A DNA stretch of 64,000 nt from Roseiarcus sp963836695 (GTDB lineage Bacteria > Pseudomonadota > Alphaproteobacteria > Rhizobiales > Beijerinckiaceae): NCBI GenBank assembly GCA_963836695.1, contig CAWIKX010000007.1:124001-188000 (forward strand). Reading direction: 5' to 3'. A program made the position numbers and the translations under genes. The notes beneath the pieces are model-generated. The model saw nothing but the letters and a program-made list of their open reading frames with translations. It was not told where the DNA came from and did no database searches. Positions 37,078 through 45,606 of the stretch are shown here, one piece after another. The stretch's first letter is position 1. The number at the start of each line of letters is the position of its first letter.

Positions 37078-38307
37078 TCAGGCGGGGACGATGAATCCCC
37101 CTCCGAGCACCCGCGCGCCCGGGTCCACGGAATCGTAGAAGACGCAGGCCTGGCCAGGAGAAACGCCGCTTTCGGGCTCCATGAACTCAATCTCGCCCGT
37201 GGGCAGGAGCAAGGCGGGAGTCGGCGGACGCGTGGAGCGGACCCGCGCGGCAATCGACAATCCGCCGCGTGGCAGGGCGCTGATTGAGCCCGGACCGATC
37301 CAATTGACCTCACGCAGCTTAAGCCGCGTCACCGCAAGCAAGGAGCGTGGGCCGACGATAATGCGCGCAGTGGCCGCGTCGAGTCCGATCACATAGAGCG
37401 GCTCGGCCGCCGCGACTCCGATGCCGCGTCGCTGTCCAATGGTGAAGTGAACCACGCCACTATGCCGCCCGAGAACGCGACCGTCGGTGTCAACGATGTC
37501 GCCGGGAACGGACGCGCCCGGCATCAACCGCTCAATCATTTGCGTGTAATGTCCCGACGGCACGAAGCAAATGTCCTGGCTGTCGGCCTTCTCGGCATTC
37601 GTCAAGCCAAACTCATGCGCCAGTTCGCGCACCCGCGCCTTCGGCATGCCGCCCAGCGGGAACCGCAGGCGCGCGAGTTGAGCGCGCGTTGTCGCGAATA
37701 AGAAGTAGCTCTGGTCGCGCTCGGGGTCGGCCGCCCGGTAAAGCGCTCGCCCGCCGCATCCGTCATCACGGCTGACTACGTAATGGCCAGTCGCCAGCAG
37801 ATCGGCGCCAAGGTCATTGGCGGCGTCGAACAAATCAGCGAATTTCATGTGCTGATTGCAGGCGACGCACGGCACTGGAGTTTCGCCGGCGACATAGGCT
37901 CGCGCGAATGGCTCGATCACCTTCTCGCGAAAGCGCTCCTCGTAGTCGAGCACATAGTGGGGAACGCCGAGCCGGGCCGCGATGTCGCGCGCATCATGAA
38001 TATCTTGCCCTGCGCAGCACGCGCCCTTGCGGTGCGTCGCTTCGCCATGGTCATAGAGCTGCATCGTGACGCCGACGACGTCATAGCCTTCGGCAGTCAG
38101 CAACGCCGCGGTGACCGACGAATCGACCCCGCCCGACATCGCGACGACGACTCGGGTTTCGGCGGGGAGCTTATCAAGCCCCAGACTATTGATCGCGCCT
38201 TCCACAGACGGCGCGAGCGATGGCGCGAGCATGTCGACCTGTTTGCCGGCGAAGACGTCCCGACGAGCAGTGTATGTTGGGCTTCCGGCCGGATCTGGCA
38301 AGGCCAT
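37078..38307 (-). CDS. mnmA: tRNA-specific 2-thiouridylase MnmA
   Basis: 409 residues. It has the PP-loop AMSGGVDSS (57-64), VGVTMQLYDHG, and the tRNA-binding central region. The catalytic Cys150 is in PCVACN and the persulfide partner Cys247 in DSQDICFVP. The C-terminal beta-barrel begins around VVHFTIGQRRGIGV. The enzyme activates U34 of tRNA Lys/Glu/Gln with ATP and inserts sulfur from a relay. The first ~25 residues look non-conserved, and the start at residue 26 (MLAPSLAPSVEG, 38232) is also plausible. Confidence 0.92.
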   Translation of the reverse strand: MALPDPAGSPTYTARRDVFAGKQVDMLAPSLAPSVEGAINSLGLDKLPAETRVVVAMSGGVDSSVTAALLTAEGYDVVGVTMQLYDHGEATHRKGACCAGQDIHDARDIAARLGVPHYVLDYEERFREKVIEPFARAYVAGETPVPCVACNQHMKFADLFDAANDLGADLLATGHYVVSRDDGCGGRALYRAADPERDQSYFLFATTRAQLARLRFPLGGMPKARVRELAHEFGLTNAEKADSQDICFVPSGHYTQMIERLMPGASVPGDIVDTDGRVLGRHSGVVHFTIGQRRGIGVAAAEPLYVIGLDAATARIIVGPRSLLAVTRLKLREVNWIGPGSISALPRGGLSIAARVRSTRPPTPALLLPTGEIEFMEPESGVSPGQACVFYDSVDPGARVLGGGFIVPA

Positions 38308-38398
38308 AGCCCAATCCGGCCGGTCTCGCCATAAGAGATGCGATCCGGGCCGCAGATTAGAATTGATTCAAGGCGATAGAGCGAGACCTTGGGCGGCG

Positions 38399-39220
38399 CT
38401 ATTCCTTATCCGCCAGCTTGTCGGCGAACAGCGCGACTGTCTTGGCGTAGACCGGGGAGGAATTCCATTGCAGCAAAGTGTTGAAATTTGGCTGACCTTC
38501 GTCCCATCCCGCGCCTGGGCTCCAGCCCTTCGATCGCAGGAAATTCGCCGTTGACGCCAGCGCGTCCGCAGGGCTCGAGATAATGTCGCCACCACCTCCT
38601 CCGTGGGCGTTGACGGCATATTTCAGGTAGGCCGACGGCATGAACTGGGTTTGGCCGATCTCGCCTGCCCATGCGCCCCGCTGCGATGGGCGAAGAAGGC
38701 CGCGCTGAACGAGCATGAGCGCGTCGATGAGCTCCGCACGGTAGATCTGCGCTCTGCGGCAATCGTAGGCGAGCGTCGCCAGCGCGCTAAAAGTTGAATA
38801 ACCGCCCAAACCGGCGCCGTAGTCGGTTTCAAGACCCCAGATCGCCACAAGGATAGGGCCGGGCACGCCGAAACGCTGTTCGATTCTCTGCAGCGGCTCG
38901 GCGTAGGCAAGCATCATCGACTTTCCCCTCTTGACGCGGGGAGGGGTGATATGGCGTGCGGCGAAGGCGGCCGAATTCGTACCGAAGTTCTGACCGCGAT
39001 CGTGTGCTTCGACGGAAGGGTCGAACGCGACCCCGTTCAAGGCCGAATCGACCACTTGCTGGGAAATGCCATTGCGCAGCGCCACTTGCTTAAACGAGGC
39101 GAGCCATTCGTTGAAGCCGTCGGCGCTGTCTCCACAATCCGCCGCACGCGCGGACGAGAGGCCAATCGCCGCACTCGCGGCGATCAAAACCAACGCCGTT
39201 TTCAAAGCCCTTACTCGCAT
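38399..39220 (-). CDS. lytic murein transglycosylase, MltB type
   Basis: 273 residues from the ATG at 39220. A signal peptide (TALVLIAASAAIGLSSARA) is followed by the SLT_2/MltB domain. The catalytic Glu is in ILVAIWGLETDYG, followed by AIATLAYDCRR-like and GEIGQTQFMPSAYLKYA stretches. It has no C-terminal peptidoglycan-binding domain, as in the shorter class of MltB homologues. It cleaves glycan strands in the periplasm to 1,6-anhydro products. Confidence 0.85.
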   Translation of the reverse strand: MRVRALKTALVLIAASAAIGLSSARAADCGDSADGFNEWLASFKQVALRNGISQQVVDSALNGVAFDPSVEAHDRGQNFGTNSAAFAARHITPPRVKRGKSMMLAYAEPLQRIEQRFGVPGPILVAIWGLETDYGAGLGGYSTFSALATLAYDCRRAQIYRAELIDALMLVQRGLLRPSQRGAWAGEIGQTQFMPSAYLKYAVNAHGGGGGDIISSPADALASTANFLRSKGWSPGAGWDEGQPNFNTLLQWNSSPVYAKTVALFADKLADKE

Positions 39221-39400
39221 TTCCCGCGCTCCAGAAACATCATCGTGGATTTGGAAACCGCTAAACGCAAACCGCGGTCGAAAATTGGCGCCATAGAATC
39301 TTTCGATGGTTATGGACTCCGCGAGCGGGGGCTGTCCCAGCCCATGCGCAGATCCCCACACAATTCTGGTTATGCATCGGTATATTTTTGCAAGGGTGGC

Positions 39401-39415
39401 TTAGGCAAATCTTAA
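39401..39415. promoter_or_regulatory. near-consensus CtrA box upstream of sciP
   Basis: TTAG-GCAAATC-TTAA differs in one base from TTAA-N7-TTAA and lies 56 bases before the sciP start. In Caulobacter sciP is a CtrA target, so the position is meaningful although the match is imperfect. Confidence 0.4.
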
Positions 39416-39470
39416 ATCGCTTGGTCTATTGTCACAGAAGTTGTGTGACATGCGTCTGAGTGAGAGTCCA

Positions 39471-39746
39471 ATGAGTGAAACGCTGCGACCGAGAGTAAAA
39501 TACGTCATCGGTCCGGATGGCAGTCCCCTGACAATCGCCGATCTGCCGCCGCCCAGCACCCGCCGCTGGGTGATTCGCCGCAAAGCCGAGGTGGTCGCCG
39601 CAGTTCGCGGCGGATTGCTGTCGCTGGAAGACGCGTGTTCGCGTTACACCTTGACCGTCGACGAGTTTCTGAGTTGGCAAGTGTCAATCGACAGTCATGG
39701 TTTGGCCGGCCTTCGGACCACCCGCATCCAGCAATATCGACACTAG
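39471..39746 (+). CDS. sciP: SciP (DUF1153), CtrA-inhibitory protein
   Basis: 91 residues from the ATG at 39471 with GAGAG upstream; an alternative ATG at 39450 has none. The sequence is almost invariant in alphaproteobacteria: YVIGPDGSPLTIADLPPP, then RRWVIRRKAEVVAAVRGGLL and SLEDACSRYTLTVDEFLSWQ, a helix-turn-helix. SciP binds CtrA, and also DNA, and blocks CtrA-activated transcription. Together with rcdA nearby it marks a cell-cycle gene neighbourhood. Confidence 0.88.
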   Translation: MSETLRPRVKYVIGPDGSPLTIADLPPPSTRRWVIRRKAEVVAAVRGGLLSLEDACSRYTLTVDEFLSWQVSIDSHGLAGLRTTRIQQYRH

Positions 39747-39806
39747 CCGAGCCCAGCCGGCGAAGTTCGTCAGCGGACCTCGCCGAGCGGTGTAGAGGTC
39801 AGCGCC

Positions 39807-40586
39807 TTACGGCATTAGCTGGCCGCCATTCACTTCAATAATCTGCCCAACGACATAGGCGCTGAGCGCCTCGGAGGCGAGGAATAGGTAAGCGCCGACG
39901 CATTCTTCGGCGGTTCCCAGCCGCGCGATCGGAATCGTTTTGCGAATCGCCTCCAATGCCTCGGGGCTCGTATAGCGCTCGTGGAACGGCGTCGTAATAA
40001 CGCCGGGGGACACCGCATTGACGCGAATCTTTTTGTCGATCAGCTCCTTGGCGTGGCCTTTGGTGATCGTCGACACGAACCCCTTGGCGGCAGCGTAGAG
40101 GATCGCGCCACCGGCGCCGCCGTTTCGCGCCGCAATTGACGTCGTATTGACGATAAAACCGCCCTGACGCTCGAGCCAGGGCCTCGCCGCGCGCGTCACC
40201 CAAATGATCGAACGCGAGTTGAGATCGATCACCGCCTGGACATGCTCGTCGTTCGCCTCGAGCGAGTGGACTCGCCCGAGCATCAGGCCGGCGTTGTTGA
40301 TAAGGCCGTCAAGGCGACCGAATCGGCTCGTCGTTTCTGCGACAATTTCAGCACAGGCTTTCGGATCGGAAACGTCGCCCTTCACCGCGATCGCCTCGCC
40401 GCCTGCGGCCGTGATCTCGCTCACAAGCGCGTGAGCTTTTTCCGCGCTAGAATGGTAGCCGATGGCGACGCGTGACCCCTGCTCAGCGAAACCTCGCGCG
40501 ACGGCTGCGCCGATGCCGGTCGAGCCGCCGGTGATAAGAACAGCTTTGCCGGCAAGATCGGGAATTACGAGACGGGAAGCAGTCAT
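39807..40586 (-). CDS. short-chain dehydrogenase/reductase
   Basis: 259 residues with the classical SDR pattern: TGGSTGIG (19-26), NNAG (97-100), Ser150, Tyr164 and Lys168 in YAAAK, and the PG-motif VSPGVITTPF. This is the FabG-like group; the substrate cannot be predicted. It is convergent with sciP and separated from it by 60 bases. Confidence 0.85.
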   Translation of the reverse strand: MTASRLVIPDLAGKAVLITGGSTGIGAAVARGFAEQGSRVAIGYHSSAEKAHALVSEITAAGGEAIAVKGDVSDPKACAEIVAETTSRFGRLDGLINNAGLMLGRVHSLEANDEHVQAVIDLNSRSIIWVTRAARPWLERQGGFIVNTTSIAARNGGAGGAILYAAAKGFVSTITKGHAKELIDKKIRVNAVSPGVITTPFHERYTSPEALEAIRKTIPIARLGTAEECVGAYLFLASEALSAYVVGQIIEVNGGQLMP

Positions 40587-40798
40587 CAGGGCGCCTTCTT
40601 GGCTAGGATACGATTGCGGAATTTTGGCTGGTCGTCGCGCGGGTAGACTATAGCCAATCCGGCACCGGATGGGCGCTCGCGCCCGCGCGGCGCAACGTCG
40701 ACCTCACTATCCTAGCGCCCAGGCGCCTTGATGCGCAAATCCTGGATAGTCGGCTCGTGCGCCCTATATAGAAGCTCGAACTGGGGAGAATTTAACCG

Positions 40799-42575
40799 AT
40801 GACTGAGTCGCGCAAACTGGCGGCGATTCTCGTGACCGACATTGTCGGATACTCCCGGCTGGCGGGCGCCGACGAGGATCGGATCTTGGCGCGTTTGCGC
40901 ACGCTCAGGAGCGACCTGATCGAGCCGACGATCTCCGTGCACCGCGGACGTGTCGTCAAGGGCACGGGCGACGGCTTCATCGTCGAATTTCGTAGCGTGG
41001 TCGACGCGGTGCGTTGCGCCATCGAGTTGCAGCATGGACTTATGGAGCGCAACGCCGGCTTGCCGCCCGAGCGCCGCATCGAGTTCCGAGTTCGGCATTC
41101 ATCTCGGCGACGTCGTTGAGGAGAGCGATGGCGACCTGATGGGCGACGGCGTCAATATCGCCGCGCGTCTCGAGGGAATCGCGAAGCCTGGCGCAATCTG
41201 CCTGTCGGAGGACGCGTACCGGCAGGTCAAGGGGCGCCTCGATCTCATGGTCAGCGACCTTGGCCAGACGGAGCTCAAGAACATCGCTGATCCGATCCGG
41301 GTCTATTCGCTCGAAGTTGGCGCGGCCGCCCAAGCGAGCCCGGCGCCAAGCCCAGCTCCCGCCGAGAAGCCGGCGCCGCCGCGCTTGTCGATCGTGGTGC
41401 TGCCATTCACCAGTCTTGGCGTGGATCTCGAGCACGAGATGTTCGTCGACGGCGTGACCGAGAGTCTGACCACTGACCTTTCGCGCATCAACAATGCGGT
41501 CGTGGTCTCGCGCAACACCGCCTCCACCTACAAGGGCAAGTCGGTCGACGCCAAGCAGATCGGCCGCGAACTTAACGTGCGCTACGTGCTTGAGGGAAGT
41601 ATTCAGCGCGGCGGCAACCGAATGCGCGTCAATGCGCAGCTTATTGACGCCATCACTGGAAACCACCTGTGGGCTGATCGATTCGACAAGACGATGGCCG
41701 ACCCGTTCGATATGCAGGATGAAATTGTCTCCCACCTCGCCAATCAGCTGCGTCCGGAGCTGCTCGCCGCCGAGGCAAAGCGGGCCGAGACTGTAGCCGA
41801 CCCTGATTCCGTCGACCTCTATTTCCAGGGGATTCAATGGTTCAGCAAGGGTGGACCCGACAACATCGAGCGCGCTCGCGACTATTTCGAGCGCGCCGTG
41901 GCGCTCGATCCGACCAACGTCGACGCACTGGTCGGGGCTGCACGCGCCGACGTGTTGGTCGGCGCGATCTACACCACCGAGCATCGGGCGGAGCGCCTGG
42001 CTGACGCGGAAAAGCTGCTGATCAAGGGCATCTCGATCGCGCCGCGCAACTATTGGGCGCATATGTGGCTGGGCTTCGTCCAGATCCAAACCAATCGCGC
42101 CTCGCGAGCAATCGGCGAATTGGAACAGGCGTTGTCGCTCAACCGGAACCTCGGCGCGGCACATGCATGGATCGGACAAGCGAAAATCACCATGGGCCGC
42201 GCGGAAGAGGCCGAGGCTCACGTCGACCAGGCGTTTCGGCTATCGCCTACTGACGCGGTCGCCTTCATGTGGACCCACGTCCGCGGCCTCGCCAAATTCC
42301 ACCTCGGGGCCGACGAGGAAGCGGTCGCGCTCTTTCGCCGCTCGGTCGACGCGAGCCGGAATTATCCTCTGAACCATTTCTATATGGCAGCCGCGCTCGC
42401 GAATCTCGGCCGTATCGATGAGGCGCAAGCTGAAGTTAAGGCTGGGCGGGGGCTTGCGCCGAATTACTCGATCGCCCGTTTTCTCAGCATGGCGGAGAGC
42501 GACAACCCGATCTACCTCAAGCAACGCGAGCGCATTCTGGATGGACTTCGCAAGGCCGGCGTTCCGGAGAACTGA
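40799..42575 (+). pseudogene. class III adenylate cyclase with TPR tail, one frameshift
   Basis: The N-terminal cyclase domain starts MTESRKLAAILVTDIVGYSR with the metal-binding Asp, then VVKGTGDGFIVEF with the second Asp. Near 41091 an extra T in GAGTTCGG moves translation out of phase. The other frame continues GIHLGDVVEESDGDLMGDGV and NIAARLEGIAKPGAICLSED. A TolB-like region (RLSIVVLPFTSLGVD) and TPR repeats follow to 42575. This cyclase-TolB-TPR architecture is very common in Hyphomicrobiales. Removing one base gives a normal protein of about 591 residues. Confidence 0.8.
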
Positions 42576-42976
42576 CCGCCGCCTGCTGCGGGCTCCGCGA
42601 CCGCTGTAGTGGGAAAGCTTGGACTCCTACCTGAACCCCGCAAATTCAAGTCCTACCCACGAGTGACCGGCCTTCCCCGTCCTATGAAGCGGACGTGGAG
42701 CGCGAGGATCAAAGCGCCGAGCGAAGGGATTAGTGGGGGAGCGTGGGTCTATCGCTCGGGTTCGTTCACGAAGATCTGCCAAGTAGAGCGTTCGCGAGCT
42801 CCGCCGTGGTGGTGGCGGCCGCCTGTTTCGCGATGAGATGTCGAGCTGCATCGCAATGCAGCAAGCGGGGTTTACAATCGTCCGCGCAGGCATGAAGGTG
42901 CGCGGGAAGCAACGCGGGCGATCAGCTTTCGGCTTTCGACAGCAGCTGGCCCAGCGAGCCTGGGAACGGGTAGAAG
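42576..42976. other. intergenic region upstream of the oxygenase cassette
   Basis: No supported gene is seen in these 400 bases. Frames present are short and arginine-rich. The promoter for the four-gene cassette at 42977-45358 should lie here, but no box can be named. There is no tRNA or IS signature at the edge. Confidence 0.4.
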
Positions 42977-43666
42977 ATGCCGTTCGATCTCATTCCAAAT
43001 TTTGCAGATCAAATCGTGTGGCTTCACGACCGGATCGGCTACGTTGACCTGTTCTTGTCGAGCGATGATGTCTCCTCGGTGACGCGTGAGCTCCAGTACG
43101 CTTACTGGCAGCCGAGCCCGACCTACCAGGCAATGCCGGACGGGACGATGCAGGATGTGGTGAATAGCTTTCGCACGAGCGAGTTGGCGTACTGTCATTG
43201 GTTCAGCCCGAAGCTCCAGGAACTCCTCGCAACTCTAGACCAGCGAATCAGCACCGCGTTCCGGTTCGAACCCGAGTGCCTGGAGCCGTGGCAGGCGACC
43301 AGGTACAATCCAGGAGGGTCTTTCGAATTTCACCGTGACTCCGGATACTGGAGCGATCACCCCGCCGGAGAGCGGATAACGACCTTCTTGCTGCACCTGG
43401 TTGCCGCGGACGTGGGCGGAGCAACATCGTTTCGGGCTTTGGACCTGATCGTTCCCGCGGCGCCCGGCCGACTCGTATTCTGGCTGAACCTAAACGATAA
43501 TAACGGACGAGCCGACTACCGCATGATTTACGCGGGCGCGCCGGTGGAGAGGGGAACCAAGTTGACGTTGGCCAGCTGGCAGCGTCAGCGTCCTTTCCCT
43601 CGAGCTCACGCACCGCGGGGCGGCGACGAGATAGGTACGTTGGGAGAGGGAGGCAAGAGATGCTGA
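42977..43666 (+). CDS. 2-oxoglutarate/Fe(II) oxygenase-like protein, prolyl-4-hydroxylase type
   Basis: 229 residues. The body reads as a P4H-type double-stranded beta helix: WQATRYNPGGSFEFHRDSGY with His119 and Asp121 of the HxD iron motif, ITTFLLHLVAADVGGATSFR, and GRLVFWLNLN. In relatives the segment before the 2OG-binding basic residue is 'LHAG.PV..G.K'. Here it is IYAGAPVERGTK, so the distal iron ligand His is Tyr185 while the 2OG-binding Lys195 is kept. The codon is TAC, one transition from CAC. Either the enzyme uses an unusual Fe site or it is a non-catalytic homologue. It overlaps the next gene by 7 bases. Confidence 0.7.
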   Translation: MPFDLIPNFADQIVWLHDRIGYVDLFLSSDDVSSVTRELQYAYWQPSPTYQAMPDGTMQDVVNSFRTSELAYCHWFSPKLQELLATLDQRISTAFRFEPECLEPWQATRYNPGGSFEFHRDSGYWSDHPAGERITTFLLHLVAADVGGATSFRALDLIVPAAPGRLVFWLNLNDNNGRADYRMIYAGAPVERGTKLTLASWQRQRPFPRAHAPRGGDEIGTLGEGGKRC

Positions 43667-43962
43667 CGAAGCGTGAGCAAGATGCGATCGAACGAATTGC
43701 GGAGCAGTTCGGACCGGTTATCGATCTGAAACGCTCGCCGGGTGTGCTGATCGAGATTCTCCGCGACTTGGGAGTGGTGATCGGCGAGAACGACGATGGG
43801 ACCGGGGGCGCTCCTCCGGCCCCTCCTCCGACCCCCCCTTCGTCGATCGCGATTGCCGGTCCGGGAAGCGGCTCCGTCACGCTGGAGGATTTGATGAGGG
43901 TGGTTCTCGATCTGCGTCAGCAGGTCATCAAGCTCTCTCAACGCGCCAACCTTGAACGCTAG
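43660..43962 (+). CDS. small protein with proline linker, unknown function
   Basis: 100 residues. It has an N-terminal helical part (REQDAIERIAEQFGPVIDLK), a Gly/Pro-rich linker (GGAPPAPPPTPP) and a C-terminal helix (LEDLMRVVLDLRQQVIKLSQ). No domain is recognised. The start overlaps the oxygenase stop and has GGGAGAGGG upstream, so it is translationally coupled. Two short helical modules joined by a flexible linker suggest an adaptor or subunit protein for the neighbouring enzymes; that is inference. Confidence 0.65.
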   Translation: MLTKREQDAIERIAEQFGPVIDLKRSPGVLIEILRDLGVVIGENDDGTGGAPPAPPPTPPSSIAIAGPGSGSVTLEDLMRVVLDLRQQVIKLSQRANLER

Positions 43963-43976
43963 TTGGACGGATTGTC

Positions 43977-44609
43977 GTGGACTCCGGTCCTTGCGGTTCG
44001 CAGGCCCTTGCCCCTGTTCACGATCTTTGGCGGGAGTTCGCTCAACGAGGCGTCACCGAGATCGGTGAGTTCTTGACGGCGAGCGAGTTCGAAAGGCTGG
44101 GCCGGCACGTGGACCGCAAGGCCGGCGGCAAACTGTTTCATTCGATGGAGGGAGACAGTCAGGTCGGGGGCGCTCCGTGCGAGTACGCAGACCTTGTCGC
44201 AGAGCAGCTGCTCATGCAAAAGGCGTCATACCTGTCCGACCTTTTGCGTCTCGAACTCGTTCCCACCTACAGCTGCCTCCGCCTCTACCGACCGGGCGAT
44301 CGCCTGTCCGCTTACCGCGACCGTCCGGCGTGTGAGATCACGGTTTCGACGTCTCTTGCCGCCGCTTCCAGTTGGCCGCTCTGCATTCTCGTGTCGGGAC
44401 GCGTCATTGACTATTGCCCCGCGCCGCGGAGCGCGGTGGCCTTCAGAGGTCATGAACTTCTGCATTGGCGAGACTCGTTGTCCGCAGACGGATCGGTAGC
44501 GCAGGCATTGTTCCACTATGTGGATCGGCGCGGGCCCTATCGCTCGTGGGCTTATGATCGCCGGCCAAGAGGAACCGAGGCCCAAGGACGAAGTGCGCCT
44601 TGCTGGTAA
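43977..44609 (+). CDS. second 2OG/Fe(II) oxygenase-like protein
   Basis: 210 residues from a GTG start. The second half has the family pattern 'YRPGD.L..HRDRPACEI' and 'AFRGHELLHWRD', then LFHYVDRRGPYRSWAYD. At the first iron ligand, where relatives have His in 'HxD', this protein has Tyr113 (SAYRDRPACE) with Asp115 retained. The distal His163 (LLHWRD) is present. So it also lacks one of the three canonical ligands, the opposite one from its neighbour. The N-terminal 80 residues are helical without a known domain. It starts 15 bases after the small protein and overlaps the kinase start. Confidence 0.6.
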   Translation: MDSGPCGSQALAPVHDLWREFAQRGVTEIGEFLTASEFERLGRHVDRKAGGKLFHSMEGDSQVGGAPCEYADLVAEQLLMQKASYLSDLLRLELVPTYSCLRLYRPGDRLSAYRDRPACEITVSTSLAAASSWPLCILVSGRVIDYCPAPRSAVAFRGHELLHWRDSLSADGSVAQALFHYVDRRGPYRSWAYDRRPRGTEAQGRSAPCW

Positions 44610-45358
44610 CCTTCGAGGGCCTGGATGCTGCGGGCAAGTCGTTGCTCATGCGAGAGGTGGCGGCTGGATTGCGCTCCACGCTATCTGCGCATGTGCTGCA
44701 ACTCCCCGACATTTCCGCCTCTCCGACGGGTCGTCGCCTTGGTGAGGTGTTTCGCGCCGACGAACTCTTCGGGAACGTCAACTCCACGGTGATATCGCGG
44801 TGCCTGGCCGCTGCTGCGGATCTGTTCTACTTCGACGGCGCCCTGATCGCGCCCATGGTGGCCGCAGGTGGGCTCGTGCTGAAAGAGCGGCACGTCGATA
44901 CGTTGATGTCACACGAGTGCCCAGTCATCAGCCGACGGTGCCGGTGGTCGGAACAGCAGGCCTACGACTGGCTGACCTCGGTGGTCGAGCCGCTGCAGGT
45001 TCGGCCGACACTGACCATCATGGTCCACGCGCCACTCAGCCATCGTGAGCAACGTCTTCGCGATCGGTTACGGAGGTCTGGCGCCGAGCTTGAACCAGCG
45101 GCTGCAGAGGTTGATCGCGCCGTCTTCCGAATTCGAGCCGAGTGGTACGAGCGCCTACAATCGAAGAACCGGAACCGATGGGTGTCCATCGCGAACCCTG
45201 ACGGAGATCTCCCCCGGGCGACGGCCCTGGCGATTGCCGAGATACTCCTTCGGTACTCTCGCGAGCACGTGGCGATGAAGCCAAGCGAACCTCACGCGCC
45301 GAGAGGAAGAAAAGAACACGAGAATCGCATAGAATTGCGTGAGGAGCCCTTGCGCTGA
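44600..45358 (+). CDS. thymidylate-kinase-like P-loop protein
   Basis: 252 residues from a TTG start that overlaps the previous gene by 10 bases. The N-terminus is a thymidylate-kinase P-loop (TFEGLDAAGKSLLMREVAAG, G7-S14). An Arg-containing block follows (LKERHVDTLMSHECPV, the DR/ERY-like element), then VRPTLTIMVHAPLSHREQRL and RDRLRRSGAELEP resembling the LID region. The C-terminal 30 residues are very polar. True Tmk is ~210 residues and is chromosomal; this copy in an oxygenase cassette may act on another nucleotide or nucleotide-like substrate. Confidence 0.65.
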   Translation: MLVTFEGLDAAGKSLLMREVAAGLRSTLSAHVLQLPDISASPTGRRLGEVFRADELFGNVNSTVISRCLAAAADLFYFDGALIAPMVAAGGLVLKERHVDTLMSHECPVISRRCRWSEQQAYDWLTSVVEPLQVRPTLTIMVHAPLSHREQRLRDRLRRSGAELEPAAAEVDRAVFRIRAEWYERLQSKNRNRWVSIANPDGDLPRATALAIAEILLRYSREHVAMKPSEPHAPRGRKEHENRIELREEPLR

Positions 45359-45606
45359 GCGGAGCCTGGCTTGCCCGCACGGGGCGCGAGGCCACGGCAG
45401 CGCCGCGGCGGCGATTGGCGCCGAGGACGTCGCGTCTCCGCATTCATAATTCCGAGTCCCACTTCACCGCCGGACGCGCGCGCCCGAGGGCCGGCATAAG
45501 GGGCGGCCCTTGGAACGTGCTCACGGGGCGTCTGCATATGGCTCGAAGCAAGGAACACGAGCAGGGCCGCTTGCCCAATGCAGCGGCTTGAGCCAAGGCT
45601 GTCCTC

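Noticed and set aside
41040..42221. 393-residue minus-strand frame
   Set aside because: Antisense of the cyclase-TPR gene. No domain is seen.
42600..42660. tRNA-like stretch with TTCAAGTCC
   Set aside because: The candidate T-arm stem does not pair and no cloverleaf can be drawn.
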